Shown: positions 8,223 to 17,131, counted from the stretch's first letter. The stretch: DNA of 30,588 bases from Bacteroidota bacterium (GCA_003648395.1 QMPB01000002.1:1-30588); one strand, 5' to 3'. Made by a program: numbers and translations. The notes: generated from the letters alone by a model not told the origin.

Positions 8223-11200
8223 ATGCGAAAAATTATGTTTTTACTTGCACTCTTCTTATTTACAGGAATGCAATTAGTACAAGCGCAAAAAACTGTAACC
8301 GGAAAAATTACTGATGCCAAAGATGGTAGCGGAATTCCTGGTGTGACAGTCCTTGTGAAAGGAACAACTATTGGAACTATAAGTTCAATGGATGGTACTT
8401 ATGAAATCTCATTCGACGAAAAGTACAATGTACTAGTATATTCGTTCGTAGGAATGGGAACTCAAGAAATAGAGGTTGGTTCGCAATCTACTATTGATGT
8501 TAAGATGGAATCAGGCATCACTGAAATTGAGGGAGCTGTAATTACAGCACTTGGTATTTCTAGAGAGAAGAAATCTCTAGGTTATTCTACTCAAGAAGTG
8601 AGCGGAGATGATCTTAATACTGTTAAGAACGAAAACTTTGTAAACTCTATCTCTGGTAAAGTTTCGGGTGTTCAGGTGAAAACTAATAGTAATTTTGGTG
8701 GTTCTACCAATATTATTATTCGTGGTACTACATCTTTAACAGGAGACAACCAAGCATTATTTGTTATTGATGGTGTGCCTGTTAATAATTCAAACACAAA
8801 TGCATCTTCTCAAAGACAGGGTGGAAGTGGTTATGACTACGGTTCAGCTGTATCAGACATCAACCCTGATGATATTGAGTCAATCAATGTACTTAAAGGT
8901 GCAGCTGCAACGGCTCTTTACGGATCACGTGCTGCAAATGGTGTTATCATTATTACTACCAAAAAAGGTAATAAAGTAAGAAAAGGTGAAGACGCTATAG
9001 GTATTACTTTATCTTCTTCAGTAACTATGGGAATTATTGACAAATCAACTTTCCCTGAGTATCAAACTGGCTATGGTGCTGGTTATGGTCCTTATTATAG
9101 TGGTGGAGATCACCCAGGTTTATTCGAGCATATTGATTTTGATGGCGACGGAAACCCTGATTTATCAGTTCCTACAACTGAGGATGCTTCTTATGGTGAG
9201 CAGTTTGATGAGAACCTAATGGTTTATCAATGGACTTCTTCAGTACCTGAGCACGAAGATTATGGTAAAGCTACTCCATGGGTGAATGGCGCTAAAGGTC
9301 CTATTGATTTTTTCAATAATGCTTATACTTTTAGAAATAGTGTTGCTGTAGATGGTGGCTCTGAAAAAGGTTCTTACCGTGTTTCTTATACAAACACTAC
9401 TCAAACAGGTATCATGCCTAACAGTAAGTTGACTCGTAATAATCTTTCTGTTTCAGGCTCTCATGAGTTTGGTAAAGGTCTTACAGTTTCTTCAAATGTA
9501 AACTATATGAATACTTTAACCACAGGTCGTAACTCTACAGGTTATTCTAATAATATCCTTTCTAGTTATCGTCAGTGGTGGCAAACAAATATTGATATTG
9601 CTGATATGGAGTCATTATATATGGATTTACCAGAAGGACAAAAAAGAAACGTAACTTGGAATCCTCATAGTTTATCAGACGGAACTCCTGAATATTGGGA
9701 TAACTTCTATTGGTCACGTTACGAGAATTATACAACTGATGTTCGTGACCGTATATTAGGTAATGTACAAGCTGATTGGAAAATCACTGATTACTTAAGT
9801 ATTTTGGGTAGAGCTTCTGTAGATTATTATTCTAGTATTCAAGAAGAAAGATTAGCAGTAGGTAGTACTTCACGTCGTTGGGGTATTTCTAGATTAGATG
9901 CTGGTTCAGGTTATTCTCGTTATAACTATAACTTCCGCGAAACTAATTTCGATATCATGGCTAATTTTACTAAGAACTTAACAAAAGACCTTAGTTTAAA
10001 TGCTATAGTAGGTTGGAATGTAAGAAGAACAAATATTAATACAATATATGCTTCTACAAATGGTGGACTAGTAGTTCCTCAATTATATGCAGTATCAAAT
10101 TCTATTAATCCAGTAAATGCACCTGTTGAAGGATCTCGTATTTATGGTGTTGATGGTATTTATGCTAGTGCTTCTTTAGGATATAAGAATTTCTTATATG
10201 TTGATGCAACAATTCGTAGAGATCATGCTTCAACTTTACCAGAAGAAAGCTCTTCTTATTTTTACCCATCAGTAGCAGCTTCTTATATTTTCTCTCAACA
10301 TTTAAAAGCTGATTGGTTAAGCTTTGGTAAAGTTAGAGTAAATTATGCTGAGGTTGGAAACAGTGCTCCTTTTGCGAGTATTTATGATGTGTATTCTAAA
10401 CCAAGTCCATTTGGTTCTACTCCTATGTTCTCTGTACCTAGTGTTAAGAATAATATTAATCTTATGCCAGAAAGAACTAAGAGTATTGAAGCTGGTATTG
10501 AGATGATGTTCTTGCAAAAGCGTGTTGGATTCGATTTCGCTGTATATAAGACTAATACTATTGATCAAATTCTTCCAGTATCAGTTTCTACTGCTACAGG
10601 TTACAGCTATAAGTATGTTAACTCTGGAGAGATTGAGAATAAAGGTATTGAGCTTGCTGTATTTGCTACACCAATGAGACGTGATAACTTCTCTTGGGAT
10701 GTAAGATTAAACTTCTCTAAGAATACTAACGAAGTATTATCTCTTTATGATGATGTTGATAACTTAGTTCTTGGTAGTTACCAAGGTGGTATTACTATTA
10801 ATGCTACAGTAGGTGAAGCTTATGGTACAATTAAAGGTACTGACTATGTTTATGTAGATCCAGAGGATAGAAATAGTGACAAAATTATTAATGGTAATAA
10901 TGGTCGTTATTTAAGATCTGCTAAATCAGATGAAACTATAGGTAATATAACTCCTGACTTTAATATGGGATTAACAAACACTTTTACTTTCTTTAAGAAC
11001 TTTAGATTTAGTTTCTTATTAGATTGGCAAAAAGGTGGATCAGTATTTTCACTTGACCACTGGTATGGTGATGCTACAGGACTTTATAAGTTCTCTGAAG
11101 AAAATAATGACCTTGGTAACCCTCGTCGTGACCCAATCGTATTGATTGATCCTAGTACTGGTGATCATTCAGCAGCTAATATAGATCCTAGTAGTGGTGG

Positions 11201-11588
11201 TATTATCAATTCTGGTGTTATTCCAGTACTTGATGCTGCAGGAAACCCAACAGGAGAGTATGAAGAAAATGCTATGAGAATAAGAGCTAACTGGTACGGT
11301 ACTGATGGTTATGGTGTAAGCCCTAATGCTCGTTTCGTATATGATGCTTCTTACCTTAAATTAAGAGAAATGTCTTTAACTTATGTTCTTCCTAAAGAAA
11401 TATTAGGAGAAGGTTTCTTTAAAGGTGCTTCATTTAGCTTAGTAGGTTCTAACATATGGATTATTTTTAAGAATCTTCCAGATGCAGATCCTGAAGCAGG
11501 TTTAAGCTCAGGTAACCTTCAAGGTTTCCAAAGTGGTGTGATGCCAACTACTCGTAATTTTGGTTTTAACGTAAACTTACAATTTTAA
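8223..11588 (+). CDS. SusC/RagA family TonB-linked outer membrane transporter
   Basis: A 1121-residue outer-membrane receptor of the SusC family, the barrel half of a SusCD nutrient importer energised by TonB-ExbBD. The signal peptide is MRKIMFLLALFLFTGMQLVQAQ. Residues about 23-105 are a CarboxypepD_reg-like domain (VTGKITDAKDGSGIPGVTV, GTTIGTISSMDGTYEIS). The plug spans about 115-250, including VNSISGKVSGVQV, the VIDGVPVNNS motif typical of SusC, and LKGAAATALYGSRAANGVI. The remainder is the 22-strand-type barrel, ending in NFGFNVNLQF with the expected C-terminal phenylalanine. The SusD gene follows after 12 nt. No glycosidase, peptidase or sigma/anti-sigma regulator flanks the pair, so the substrate cannot be named. 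Confidence 0.95.
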   Translation: MRKIMFLLALFLFTGMQLVQAQKTVTGKITDAKDGSGIPGVTVLVKGTTIGTISSMDGTYEISFDEKYNVLVYSFVGMGTQEIEVGSQSTIDVKMESGITEIEGAVITALGISREKKSLGYSTQEVSGDDLNTVKNENFVNSISGKVSGVQVKTNSNFGGSTNIIIRGTTSLTGDNQALFVIDGVPVNNSNTNASSQRQGGSGYDYGSAVSDINPDDIESINVLKGAAATALYGSRAANGVIIITTKKGNKVRKGEDAIGITLSSSVTMGIIDKSTFPEYQTGYGAGYGPYYSGGDHPGLFEHIDFDGDGNPDLSVPTTEDASYGEQFDENLMVYQWTSSVPEHEDYGKATPWVNGAKGPIDFFNNAYTFRNSVAVDGGSEKGSYRVSYTNTTQTGIMPNSKLTRNNLSVSGSHEFGKGLTVSSNVNYMNTLTTGRNSTGYSNNILSSYRQWWQTNIDIADMESLYMDLPEGQKRNVTWNPHSLSDGTPEYWDNFYWSRYENYTTDVRDRILGNVQADWKITDYLSILGRASVDYYSSIQEERLAVGSTSRRWGISRLDAGSGYSRYNYNFRETNFDIMANFTKNLTKDLSLNAIVGWNVRRTNINTIYASTNGGLVVPQLYAVSNSINPVNAPVEGSRIYGVDGIYASASLGYKNFLYVDATIRRDHASTLPEESSSYFYPSVAASYIFSQHLKADWLSFGKVRVNYAEVGNSAPFASIYDVYSKPSPFGSTPMFSVPSVKNNINLMPERTKSIEAGIEMMFLQKRVGFDFAVYKTNTIDQILPVSVSTATGYSYKYVNSGEIENKGIELAVFATPMRRDNFSWDVRLNFSKNTNEVLSLYDDVDNLVLGSYQGGITINATVGEAYGTIKGTDYVYVDPEDRNSDKIINGNNGRYLRSAKSDETIGNITPDFNMGLTNTFTFFKNFRFSFLLDWQKGGSVFSLDHWYGDATGLYKFSEENNDLGNPRRDPIVLIDPSTGDHSAANIDPSSGGIINSGVIPVLDAAGNPTGEYEENAMRIRANWYGTDGYGVSPNARFVYDASYLKLREMSLTYVLPKEILGEGFFKGASFSLVGSNIWIIFKNLPDADPEAGLSSGNLQGFQSGVMPTTRNFGFNVNLQF

Positions 11589-11600
11589 TAACAATCGACT

Positions 11601-13052
11601 ATGAAGAAAATTTTATTTATATTATTAGTATTTGTTGTAGCATCTTGTTCAAAAGATTTTGAGGAGATGAATACCAATACTAAGAGTCCGGTTGCCGTTT
11701 CCGGTGAGACGTTGTTTACCAACGCACAAAAAAATCTGGCAGATCAATTAGCAAGTGTTAACGTGAACACCAATATTTGGAAATTATGGGCGCGTTATAT
11801 CACTGAAACTACTTATGTGGATGAGGCTAACTACGATATAGTTAATCGTACTCAACCAGGCAACGCTTTTCGTACATATTACCGTAACGTTTTACGCGAC
11901 CTTCAAGAGTCAGCGGTTATCATGGAAGAAGCAACTTTTGCAGCTCCTGAAGATATTGCTGCTAAGGCTAATAGATTAGCAATTGTTGAAATACTTAATG
12001 TATATGCGTATCAAAGACTAGTAGATATGTTTGGAGATATTCCTTACACTGAAGCTCTTAAAGTTGATGAAACAACTACACCTAAGTATGATGATGCTGA
12101 AGGTATCTATTCTGATTTATTTAGTAGATTAAATACAGCTATAGCAGAATTAGATGATGCTAATGGTAGCTTTGGATCTCAGGATATTTATTATGGTGGT
12201 GATGTAGCTATGTGGAAGAAGTTTGCAAACTCTCTAAAACTTAAAATGGCTATTACTGTTGCTGATGTATCTTCTTTAAATCCTAAAGCTGCGGCTGAAG
12301 CTGCTGTTACTGATGGAGTTATTACTGATGCAAGTGAAAATGGTACTTTAGTTTATTTAGGTGCTTCACCTAATACTAACCCATTATATCTTGATTTAGT
12401 TGCTAGTGGACGTCACGATTTCGTTGCTACTGCTGACATCATTGATACTATGAAGTTTTATGTTGACCCTCGTATGGATCTATATTATGATTTGGCTCCT
12501 GGTGCTACTACGCAATTAGGTGGTGCATATGGTTATAGTAATGCTTATGACCTTTATTCTCATCTTACAGCTACAATTGAAGAACCTACTTTTGAGTCAA
12601 TGCTTATAAGTGTTGAAGAAGTTGAGTTTTACTTAGCTGAAGCTATTGAAAGAGGCTGGGCTGTTGGCGGAACTGCTGAAGACCATTATAATGCTGGTAT
12701 TACTGCTTCTATTATGTACTGGGGTGGAGATGCTGCTGCTGCAACGGCTTATTTAGCTGATGCTAATGTTGCTTATACTACAGCTCCTGGTGCTAATTGG
12801 AAAGAGAAAATTGGTATTCAATCTTGGTTAGCTTCTTTTAACCGTGGTTTTATCGGTTATACAACTATGCGAAGATTAGATTTCCATACTTTCCCTCAAC
12901 CTCCTCAAGCACGTACTGATGATGGTTCTACTCCTGTAAGATATACTTATCCTATTGATGAGCAAACTCTTAATGGAGCAAACCTTGATGCTGCTGCTGC
13001 TGCAATTGGTGGAGATAATATGTTAACTAAATTATTCTGGGACGCAAACTAA
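11601..13052 (+). CDS. SusD/RagB family nutrient-binding outer membrane lipoprotein
   Basis: A 483-residue surface lipoprotein that acts as the lid and ligand-binding partner of the SusC barrel encoded just upstream. The signal peptide ends in a lipobox with lipidated C16 (VVASC). The N-terminal SKDFEEMNTNTKSP, the ARYITETTYVDEANYDIVNR segment, the LYGDIPY-like MFGDIPYTEAL and the FWD near the C-terminus fit the SusD-like_2 subfamily. It is strongly alanine-rich in its second half. It is cotranscribed with the SusC gene and closed by a strong terminator. The first 110 or so codons are richer in G+C and use different codons (GCC, ACC, AAC, CGC) from the rest, in which GCT/GGT/ACT dominate. The ligand is unknown. 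Confidence 0.93.
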   Translation: MKKILFILLVFVVASCSKDFEEMNTNTKSPVAVSGETLFTNAQKNLADQLASVNVNTNIWKLWARYITETTYVDEANYDIVNRTQPGNAFRTYYRNVLRDLQESAVIMEEATFAAPEDIAAKANRLAIVEILNVYAYQRLVDMFGDIPYTEALKVDETTTPKYDDAEGIYSDLFSRLNTAIAELDDANGSFGSQDIYYGGDVAMWKKFANSLKLKMAITVADVSSLNPKAAAEAAVTDGVITDASENGTLVYLGASPNTNPLYLDLVASGRHDFVATADIIDTMKFYVDPRMDLYYDLAPGATTQLGGAYGYSNAYDLYSHLTATIEEPTFESMLISVEEVEFYLAEAIERGWAVGGTAEDHYNAGITASIMYWGGDAAAATAYLADANVAYTTAPGANWKEKIGIQSWLASFNRGFIGYTTMRRLDFHTFPQPPQARTDDGSTPVRYTYPIDEQTLNGANLDAAAAAIGGDNMLTKLFWDAN

Positions 13053-13077
13053 TAAGTTTATCCTAATATAATATATA

Positions 13078-13107
13078 GAGGCTTGCCATTTGGTGAGCCT
13101 CTTTTTT
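13078..13107 (+). terminator. Rho-independent terminator of the SusC/SusD operon
   Basis: GAGGCTTGCC pairs with GGTGAGCCTC (two wobble pairs) around an ATTT loop, followed by six Ts, 25 nt after the SusD stop codon. The outer six pairs are the same as in the terminator at 2965. Confidence 0.88.
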
Positions 13108-13440
13108 GTTTTTAATATTTTAAAAAGGAAGCAAATAAATACATTGGAAGCATTGAGAGTGTTGATTTTTTATTATTTTAGAATTCTATTGTTAAAAAAT
13201 ATGATTTAATTTAATTGATTTATGAGTGGCAACTAAGTCAGGGCGTGATTTATTTCCCTATTTGAGAGGTTAGTCATAACGCACTCAAAGTCGCACCCTG
13301 ACATGCTTAGTATTTGTATTAGGCCTATTATACATTGCTGACTTGAACAAGGTGAAGCTAATAATATGCAATCTATTTTTAAGGATTTCGAAATAATTTT
13401 GAGGCAATTTAGTAGTGGAATTTTGATGGAAAATGTAAGT
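13108..13440. other. Non-coding intergenic stretch between convergent genes
   Basis: Apart from the palindrome at 13232-13311 I see no gene here. An 8-bp palindrome TAGGCCTA follows at about 13319. The flanks are AT-rich and lack promoter motifs. Confidence 0.6.
13232..13311. repeat. 80-nt REP-like imperfect palindrome or structured RNA
   Basis: Nested complementary arms are visible: ACTAAG (13232-13237) with CTTAGT (13306-13311); TCAGGG (13238-13243) with CCCTGA (13296-13301); TTTGAG (13261-13266) with CTCAAA (13284-13289); GTTA (13269-13272) with TAAC (13277-13280) around a GTCA loop. AGGG at 13240 could alternatively pair with CCCT at 13256-13259. GTCAGGG/CCCTGAC arms recall palindromes dispersed by REP-associated (RAYT) transposases in this phylum, but that is from memory. 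It is more GC-rich than its surroundings and is not part of either neighbouring gene's terminator. Confidence 0.5.
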
Positions 13441-13477
13441 AAAAAGCCACTAAATAAATTATTTATTTAGTGGCTTT
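13441..13477 (-). terminator. Terminator of the acyl-CoA dehydrogenase gene
   Basis: A perfect 15-bp inverted repeat (13443-13457 with 13463-13477, outer part AAAGCCACTAAAT) with a five-base loop. On the minus strand it ends in a run of five Ts, 33 nt beyond the stop codon. Confidence 0.85.
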
Positions 13478-13509
13478 GTGTTTTATAGCTATAGAGTTTT
13501 TCTATAAAC

Positions 13510-14652
13510 TTATAATTTCATAATTTGTTTAGAGATAACCAATCTTTGAACTTGATTTGTACCTTCATATATTTGGTTAAGCTTAACGTCGCGCATTATT
13601 TTTTCTACTAGGAAATCTTCTGAATAACCATCGCCTGCCATTATCTGTACAGCATCTGTGGCAATTTTCATTGCATTATCAGAAGCGTAAAGTTTAGCCA
13701 TTGCTGAATACATAGAGGCTTTTCTGTCTCCATTATCGTAAGCTACAGCAGCTTTATGTACTAACGCACGAGTTGCTTCCAAGGAAGTAGCCATATCAGC
13801 AAGAGTAAACCCAATAATTTGTTGTGCAGAAATAGGTTTTCCAAACTGAATGCGTTGTTTAGACCAATCACGAGCAGTTTCGTATGCAGCACGAGCTGCT
13901 CCTAAAGCTAAAGCACCAACACCATTACGAGTACGATCAAAAGTCTTCATAGCAATTAAGAACCCATGTCCTTCACCTCCTAGTAGATTCTCTACAGGAA
14001 CTTCTACATCGGTAAAGATAATCTCATTCTGTACCGAAGCCTTTTGCCCCATCTTTTGCATACGTGGCTTCATTTCAATACCTGGAGCATCAGTAGGAAC
14101 TACAATTGCTGATAAACTACGGCTTCCACGATCAGGATCAGTAAGTCCAAATACAGTTAAAAAAGTTGAAACTTCAGCGTTGGTAATAAAACGTTTATGA
14201 CCATTAATTATGTATTTATCACCTTTTTTAATAATAGTAGTCTTAATACCTTGAACATCACTACCTGCATTTGGCTCTGTTAAAGCATATGCTGCTACAC
14301 CTTGCTCTTCATGAATTCTGCCAAAAAAACGTTTTTGTTGATCCTCATTAGCAGCCAAAATAAGTGGAGTAAGTGCTAATGTGTTAGCCTCTATGCCAAT
14401 TCCAATTCCTATACAACCAGCTCCTAACTCCTCAGCAGCAATTGCTCCTTGTATTAGTGAGTATCCGTTGCCTCCAAATTTTGTTGGAATAGGACCATTC
14501 ATTAAGCCTTCACTATAAGCAGTCTTTACTACTTCCCAAGGGAATTCAGCAAGTTTGTCATATTTTCTTGCATTAGGGATAATTATCCTGTTTGTAAAGT
14601 CGCGATATTTTTCTTGAATCTCTTGCTCTACTTTGTTTAAATTAAAATCCAT
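13510..14652 (-). CDS. Acyl-CoA dehydrogenase (short/medium-chain type)
   Basis: A 380-residue FAD enzyme catalysing alpha,beta-dehydrogenation of acyl-CoA thioesters in the cytoplasm, passing electrons to ETF. The first family signature is at about 121-133 (AYALTEPNAGSDV, flavin/substrate contacts), and the second near the C-terminus, with the catalytic base E363 in IYEGTNQVQR. DRTRNGVGALALGAARAAYE and QRIQFGKPI are typical of the butyryl/short-chain branch. Length is normal. Chain-length preference cannot be read with confidence. No etfAB, crotonase or thiolase lies nearby, so it stands alone between a SusD operon (convergent) and the divergent DUF2779 gene. A weak TAAATTGC element is 55 nt upstream. 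Confidence 0.94.
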   Translation of the reverse strand: MDFNLNKVEQEIQEKYRDFTNRIIIPNARKYDKLAEFPWEVVKTAYSEGLMNGPIPTKFGGNGYSLIQGAIAAEELGAGCIGIGIGIEANTLALTPLILAANEDQQKRFFGRIHEEQGVAAYALTEPNAGSDVQGIKTTIIKKGDKYIINGHKRFITNAEVSTFLTVFGLTDPDRGSRSLSAIVVPTDAPGIEMKPRMQKMGQKASVQNEIIFTDVEVPVENLLGGEGHGFLIAMKTFDRTRNGVGALALGAARAAYETARDWSKQRIQFGKPISAQQIIGFTLADMATSLEATRALVHKAAVAYDNGDRKASMYSAMAKLYASDNAMKIATDAVQIMAGDGYSEDFLVEKIMRDVKLNQIYEGTNQVQRLVISKQIMKL

Positions 14653-14783
14653 ATTATTCTGTTTTATATGTTTTTATGTGGTTTATGTTCATCTCTCTAA
14701 AAGAAGCGCAATTTAGTAAAATTTTCAGCTTGTTTTATAGATATTTTATGGCTATTCGTAAATTAATTAATTAGGAAAAGAAG

Positions 14784-14791
14784 TATATTTG
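14784..14791 (+). promoter_or_regulatory. Putative -7 box (TATATTTG) for the DUF2779 gene
   Basis: A perfect TAnnTTTG match, 32 nt upstream of the ATG at 14824. No obvious TTTG -33 element. Confidence 0.5.
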
Positions 14792-14823
14792 CATACTTAG
14801 TAATTTAAAATAAGGCCGCAGCA

Positions 14824-16221
14824 ATGGAGAAACATATTTTATCAAAAACTACATATATAAAGGGTGTACAATGTATGAAACAATTGTACTTAACAAAGAA
14901 ATATCCAAAGCTAAGAGATAGGCTACCTGCAGAACGACTAGCTATTTTTAGTAGAGGAACCAATGTTGGAATATATGCTCAAGATTTATTTCCTGGTGGA
15001 ATTGATGCAGGACCTAAACATTATACACAATATCAAAAAGCAGTTGCTCGAACTAAAGAATTGATGGAAAATGGCCAAGAGGTGATTTATGAAGCTGCAT
15101 TCCAGGCTAATAGAACTCTTATACTACTTGATATCTTACTTAGAAATGGTGATAAATGGGATGCCTATGAGGTTAAAAGCTCAGTTAAACTTTCTAGAAC
15201 GTATTATAATGATGCTGCGTTGCAGTATAATGTGATTGTAAATTCTGGCATAGCTTTAAATTCATTCTCTCTAATTTATATAAATAAAGATTATAAACTC
15301 GATGGAGATATTAATATTCAGAAACTGTTTATTATAACTGATGTTACACAAGATTGCATTAAACAGCAAAGCTTTGTAAAAGATAAAATAGGAGAGGAAT
15401 TATTAATGCTGAATCAGGATGAGTCTCCAATAATAGGGATAGGTAAACAATGCTTTGAGCCCTACGATTGTGATTTTATTGGTCATTGTTGGAAGGGTAT
15501 TAAGAGACCTTCTGTTTTTGATATTCCATCCATAGATATTAGTCGTCAATTTGTTTTATATAATAAGTACGGTGGTTTGCCCAATATTCTGCAAAATGAA
15601 AAATCAATAGACGAATTTGAGACTATTGAAATGAACTGTCAGATAGAGAAAATGCCACATTTAGATCTTTCTGAAGATACATTGAATGATTTTGAGGAAT
15701 TATATAATTCAGAGAATCAAAAATATGCAGTAAAGATATTGTATTTTACTCCAGCTTTGCCATTGTATTCAGGAACTAAACCATATCAAAAGATTGCTTT
15801 CGCATATTCATTAATGCCACTTGATGGCTCAGGTAATGTGGAATTATTTATAGCTAATGGACAAAATAATCCTAATGAAGAAATATTTGATAGGTTATTG
15901 AATGATTCTAAGAATATAGATTTGTTGGGATATAATATTAACACAAATTATATAGAAGTATTAGACCTTCAGCAGATAGTAGATAATGGTGAGTATTATC
16001 ATCCTGCTATGAATACGGATTATTCTAATAAATTGCTCTCTAAAGCAATGGATATAAGGCCACAATGGGGAGCTATAGAGAGTGATATAGTTGCAGCTCA
16101 GTATTATGATGAGATATTAAGAGGCCATAAAAAAAGTAAAGAGAAATTATCGCTTATTAAAAACTATTTGCAAAAGGAAGTGGAGTTGGTTGGGAAATTC
16201 TTTGATTATTTAAGCCAATAA
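14824..16221 (+). CDS. DUF2779 domain protein with Cas4-like PD-(D/E)XK nuclease domain
   Basis: A 465-residue cytoplasmic protein. The N-terminal half looks like a Cas4/RecB-family nuclease: LSKTTYIKGVQC (C17), RGTNVGIYAQ (44-53), D103 in LLDIL, E116-V-K118 in YEVKSS, and Q134 in ALQYN. Three further cysteines, C210, C216 and C222 (C-x5-C-x5-C, GKQCFEPYDCDFIGHCW), complete a four-cysteine set that in Cas4 binds a 4Fe-4S cluster. The C-terminal part contains the DUF2779 landmark PALPLYSGTKPYQKIAFAYSL (near 312-332) and YYHPAM. From memory, family members have D-x-E just before the PALP motif, an RNase H-like exonuclease signature; here the positions read ILYF, and the region between GYN and YYHP is short, so this domain may be inactive. 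Cellular role unknown. Confidence 0.8.
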   Translation: MEKHILSKTTYIKGVQCMKQLYLTKKYPKLRDRLPAERLAIFSRGTNVGIYAQDLFPGGIDAGPKHYTQYQKAVARTKELMENGQEVIYEAAFQANRTLILLDILLRNGDKWDAYEVKSSVKLSRTYYNDAALQYNVIVNSGIALNSFSLIYINKDYKLDGDINIQKLFIITDVTQDCIKQQSFVKDKIGEELLMLNQDESPIIGIGKQCFEPYDCDFIGHCWKGIKRPSVFDIPSIDISRQFVLYNKYGGLPNILQNEKSIDEFETIEMNCQIEKMPHLDLSEDTLNDFEELYNSENQKYAVKILYFTPALPLYSGTKPYQKIAFAYSLMPLDGSGNVELFIANGQNNPNEEIFDRLLNDSKNIDLLGYNINTNYIEVLDLQQIVDNGEYYHPAMNTDYSNKLLSKAMDIRPQWGAIESDIVAAQYYDEILRGHKKSKEKLSLIKNYLQKEVELVGKFFDYLSQ

Positions 16222-16244
16222 TAACTGAATGATAAGAAATATAT

Positions 16245-16297
16245 TGTTTAAAAAATAGAAGAATTATAATTATTATAATTCTTCTATTTTTTAAACA
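16245..16297. terminator. 53-nt perfect palindrome, bidirectional terminator between convergent genes
   Basis: Positions 16245-16270 are the exact reverse complement of 16272-16297, with only T16271 between them. The outer part TGTTTAAAAAATAG supplies A/T tracts on both sides of the AGAAGAATTATAAT core, so a hairpin plus T-run forms on either strand. It lies between the stop codons at 16221 and 16307. Confidence 0.8.
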
Positions 16298-16306
16298 GTT
16301 TTCTTT

Positions 16307-16966
16307 TTAAAACGCTTTAATGGTATAACCCACACTTACTTGAAATGATTTGTTTAATATTGATGGAGCTCCGTCATCTGATTGAAACACCTTATTTGTG
16401 CCTACTTCATACCTAAAGTCAAAATTTAATCCATTAGCAACTAATCCTATTCCTAAGGCCCAACTTAAATCAAAGTTTGCTGGAGATTGGTCTAATTCAA
16501 ATACCTCGTTCTCATAAATAACCTCTCCTTTATCATTCTCAAGATCAATAGTTCCTGTAAAGCTATCGTGAATTAGATAATTAGAAACAATCCCTCCATC
16601 AAAATGGAAGTAGTTAGACCTATCACCCATTTTTAATTGTAGTATAAAAGGGATACTAAGGTACCCTAGTTTTTGCTCCATCTTTAATAAACCACGTCTA
16701 ACTTTGTCCTCGTAATAGTACTGAAATGCGGATCCTTTTCCTGAATATAGCAATTCCGTTTGCAATGCAACATGGTCTCCAAAAGAATAATTTATAATAG
16801 CACCTCCTAAAAATTTAACTTTTGGATCTGGAATAAAGTCTTCCATACCCACACCAGTTAAATTTGTTGAAGCTCCACCAATTTTGCCACCGACGCTAAG
16901 TTGCCCCATAACACTTGATGTGCCTATAAAAATAAATATAATTAATATTGAGAATATCCTTTTCAT
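16307..16966 (-). CDS. Outer membrane beta-barrel protein (PorT/OMP_b-brl-like)
   Basis: A 219-residue exported protein with signal peptide MKRIFSILIIFIFIGTSSVMGQ. The mature part alternates polar and aromatic/hydrophobic residues in short beta-strand-like segments (GGKIGGASTNLTGVG, VALQTELLYSGKG, YLSIPFILQLKMG, DLSWALGIGLVANGLNFDFRYEVG) and ends in SFQVSVGYTIKAF. This is the pattern of the small eight- to ten-stranded outer-membrane barrels abundant in Bacteroidota (Pfam OMP_b-brl_2/PorT-like). No partner is encoded nearby and the function is unknown. It converges on the DUF2779 gene. Confidence 0.82.
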   Translation of the reverse strand: MKRIFSILIIFIFIGTSSVMGQLSVGGKIGGASTNLTGVGMEDFIPDPKVKFLGGAIINYSFGDHVALQTELLYSGKGSAFQYYYEDKVRRGLLKMEQKLGYLSIPFILQLKMGDRSNYFHFDGGIVSNYLIHDSFTGTIDLENDKGEVIYENEVFELDQSPANFDLSWALGIGLVANGLNFDFRYEVGTNKVFQSDDGAPSILNKSFQVSVGYTIKAF

Positions 16967-17123
16967 TATATGTTTAGTTATTGATTTATTATTTATGTTT
17001 TCAGAATGCTAAAATATATAAAAATCTAATCAATAATATATACAAGTTATATTCATTTAGATATTTATATTTTTAGTAAATTAATATCGTATTAATAATG
17101 TAAAAAGGAAACAATGTTAATAC

Positions 17124-17131
17124 TACATTTG
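17124..17131 (+). promoter_or_regulatory. Putative -7 box (TACATTTG) for the MATE transporter gene
   Basis: A perfect TAnnTTTG match ending 25 nt before the TTG at 17157. Its position confirms that the start must lie downstream of about 17138, where no ATG is available in frame. Confidence 0.5.

Noticed and set aside
2965..13107. GAGGCT/AGCCTC as a shared repeat family
   Set aside because: Both copies are ordinary terminator stems after stop codons with T-tracts; similarity ends at the stem.
13850..14200. 116-codon plus-strand frame
   Set aside because: Antisense shadow inside the acyl-CoA dehydrogenase gene; no family features.
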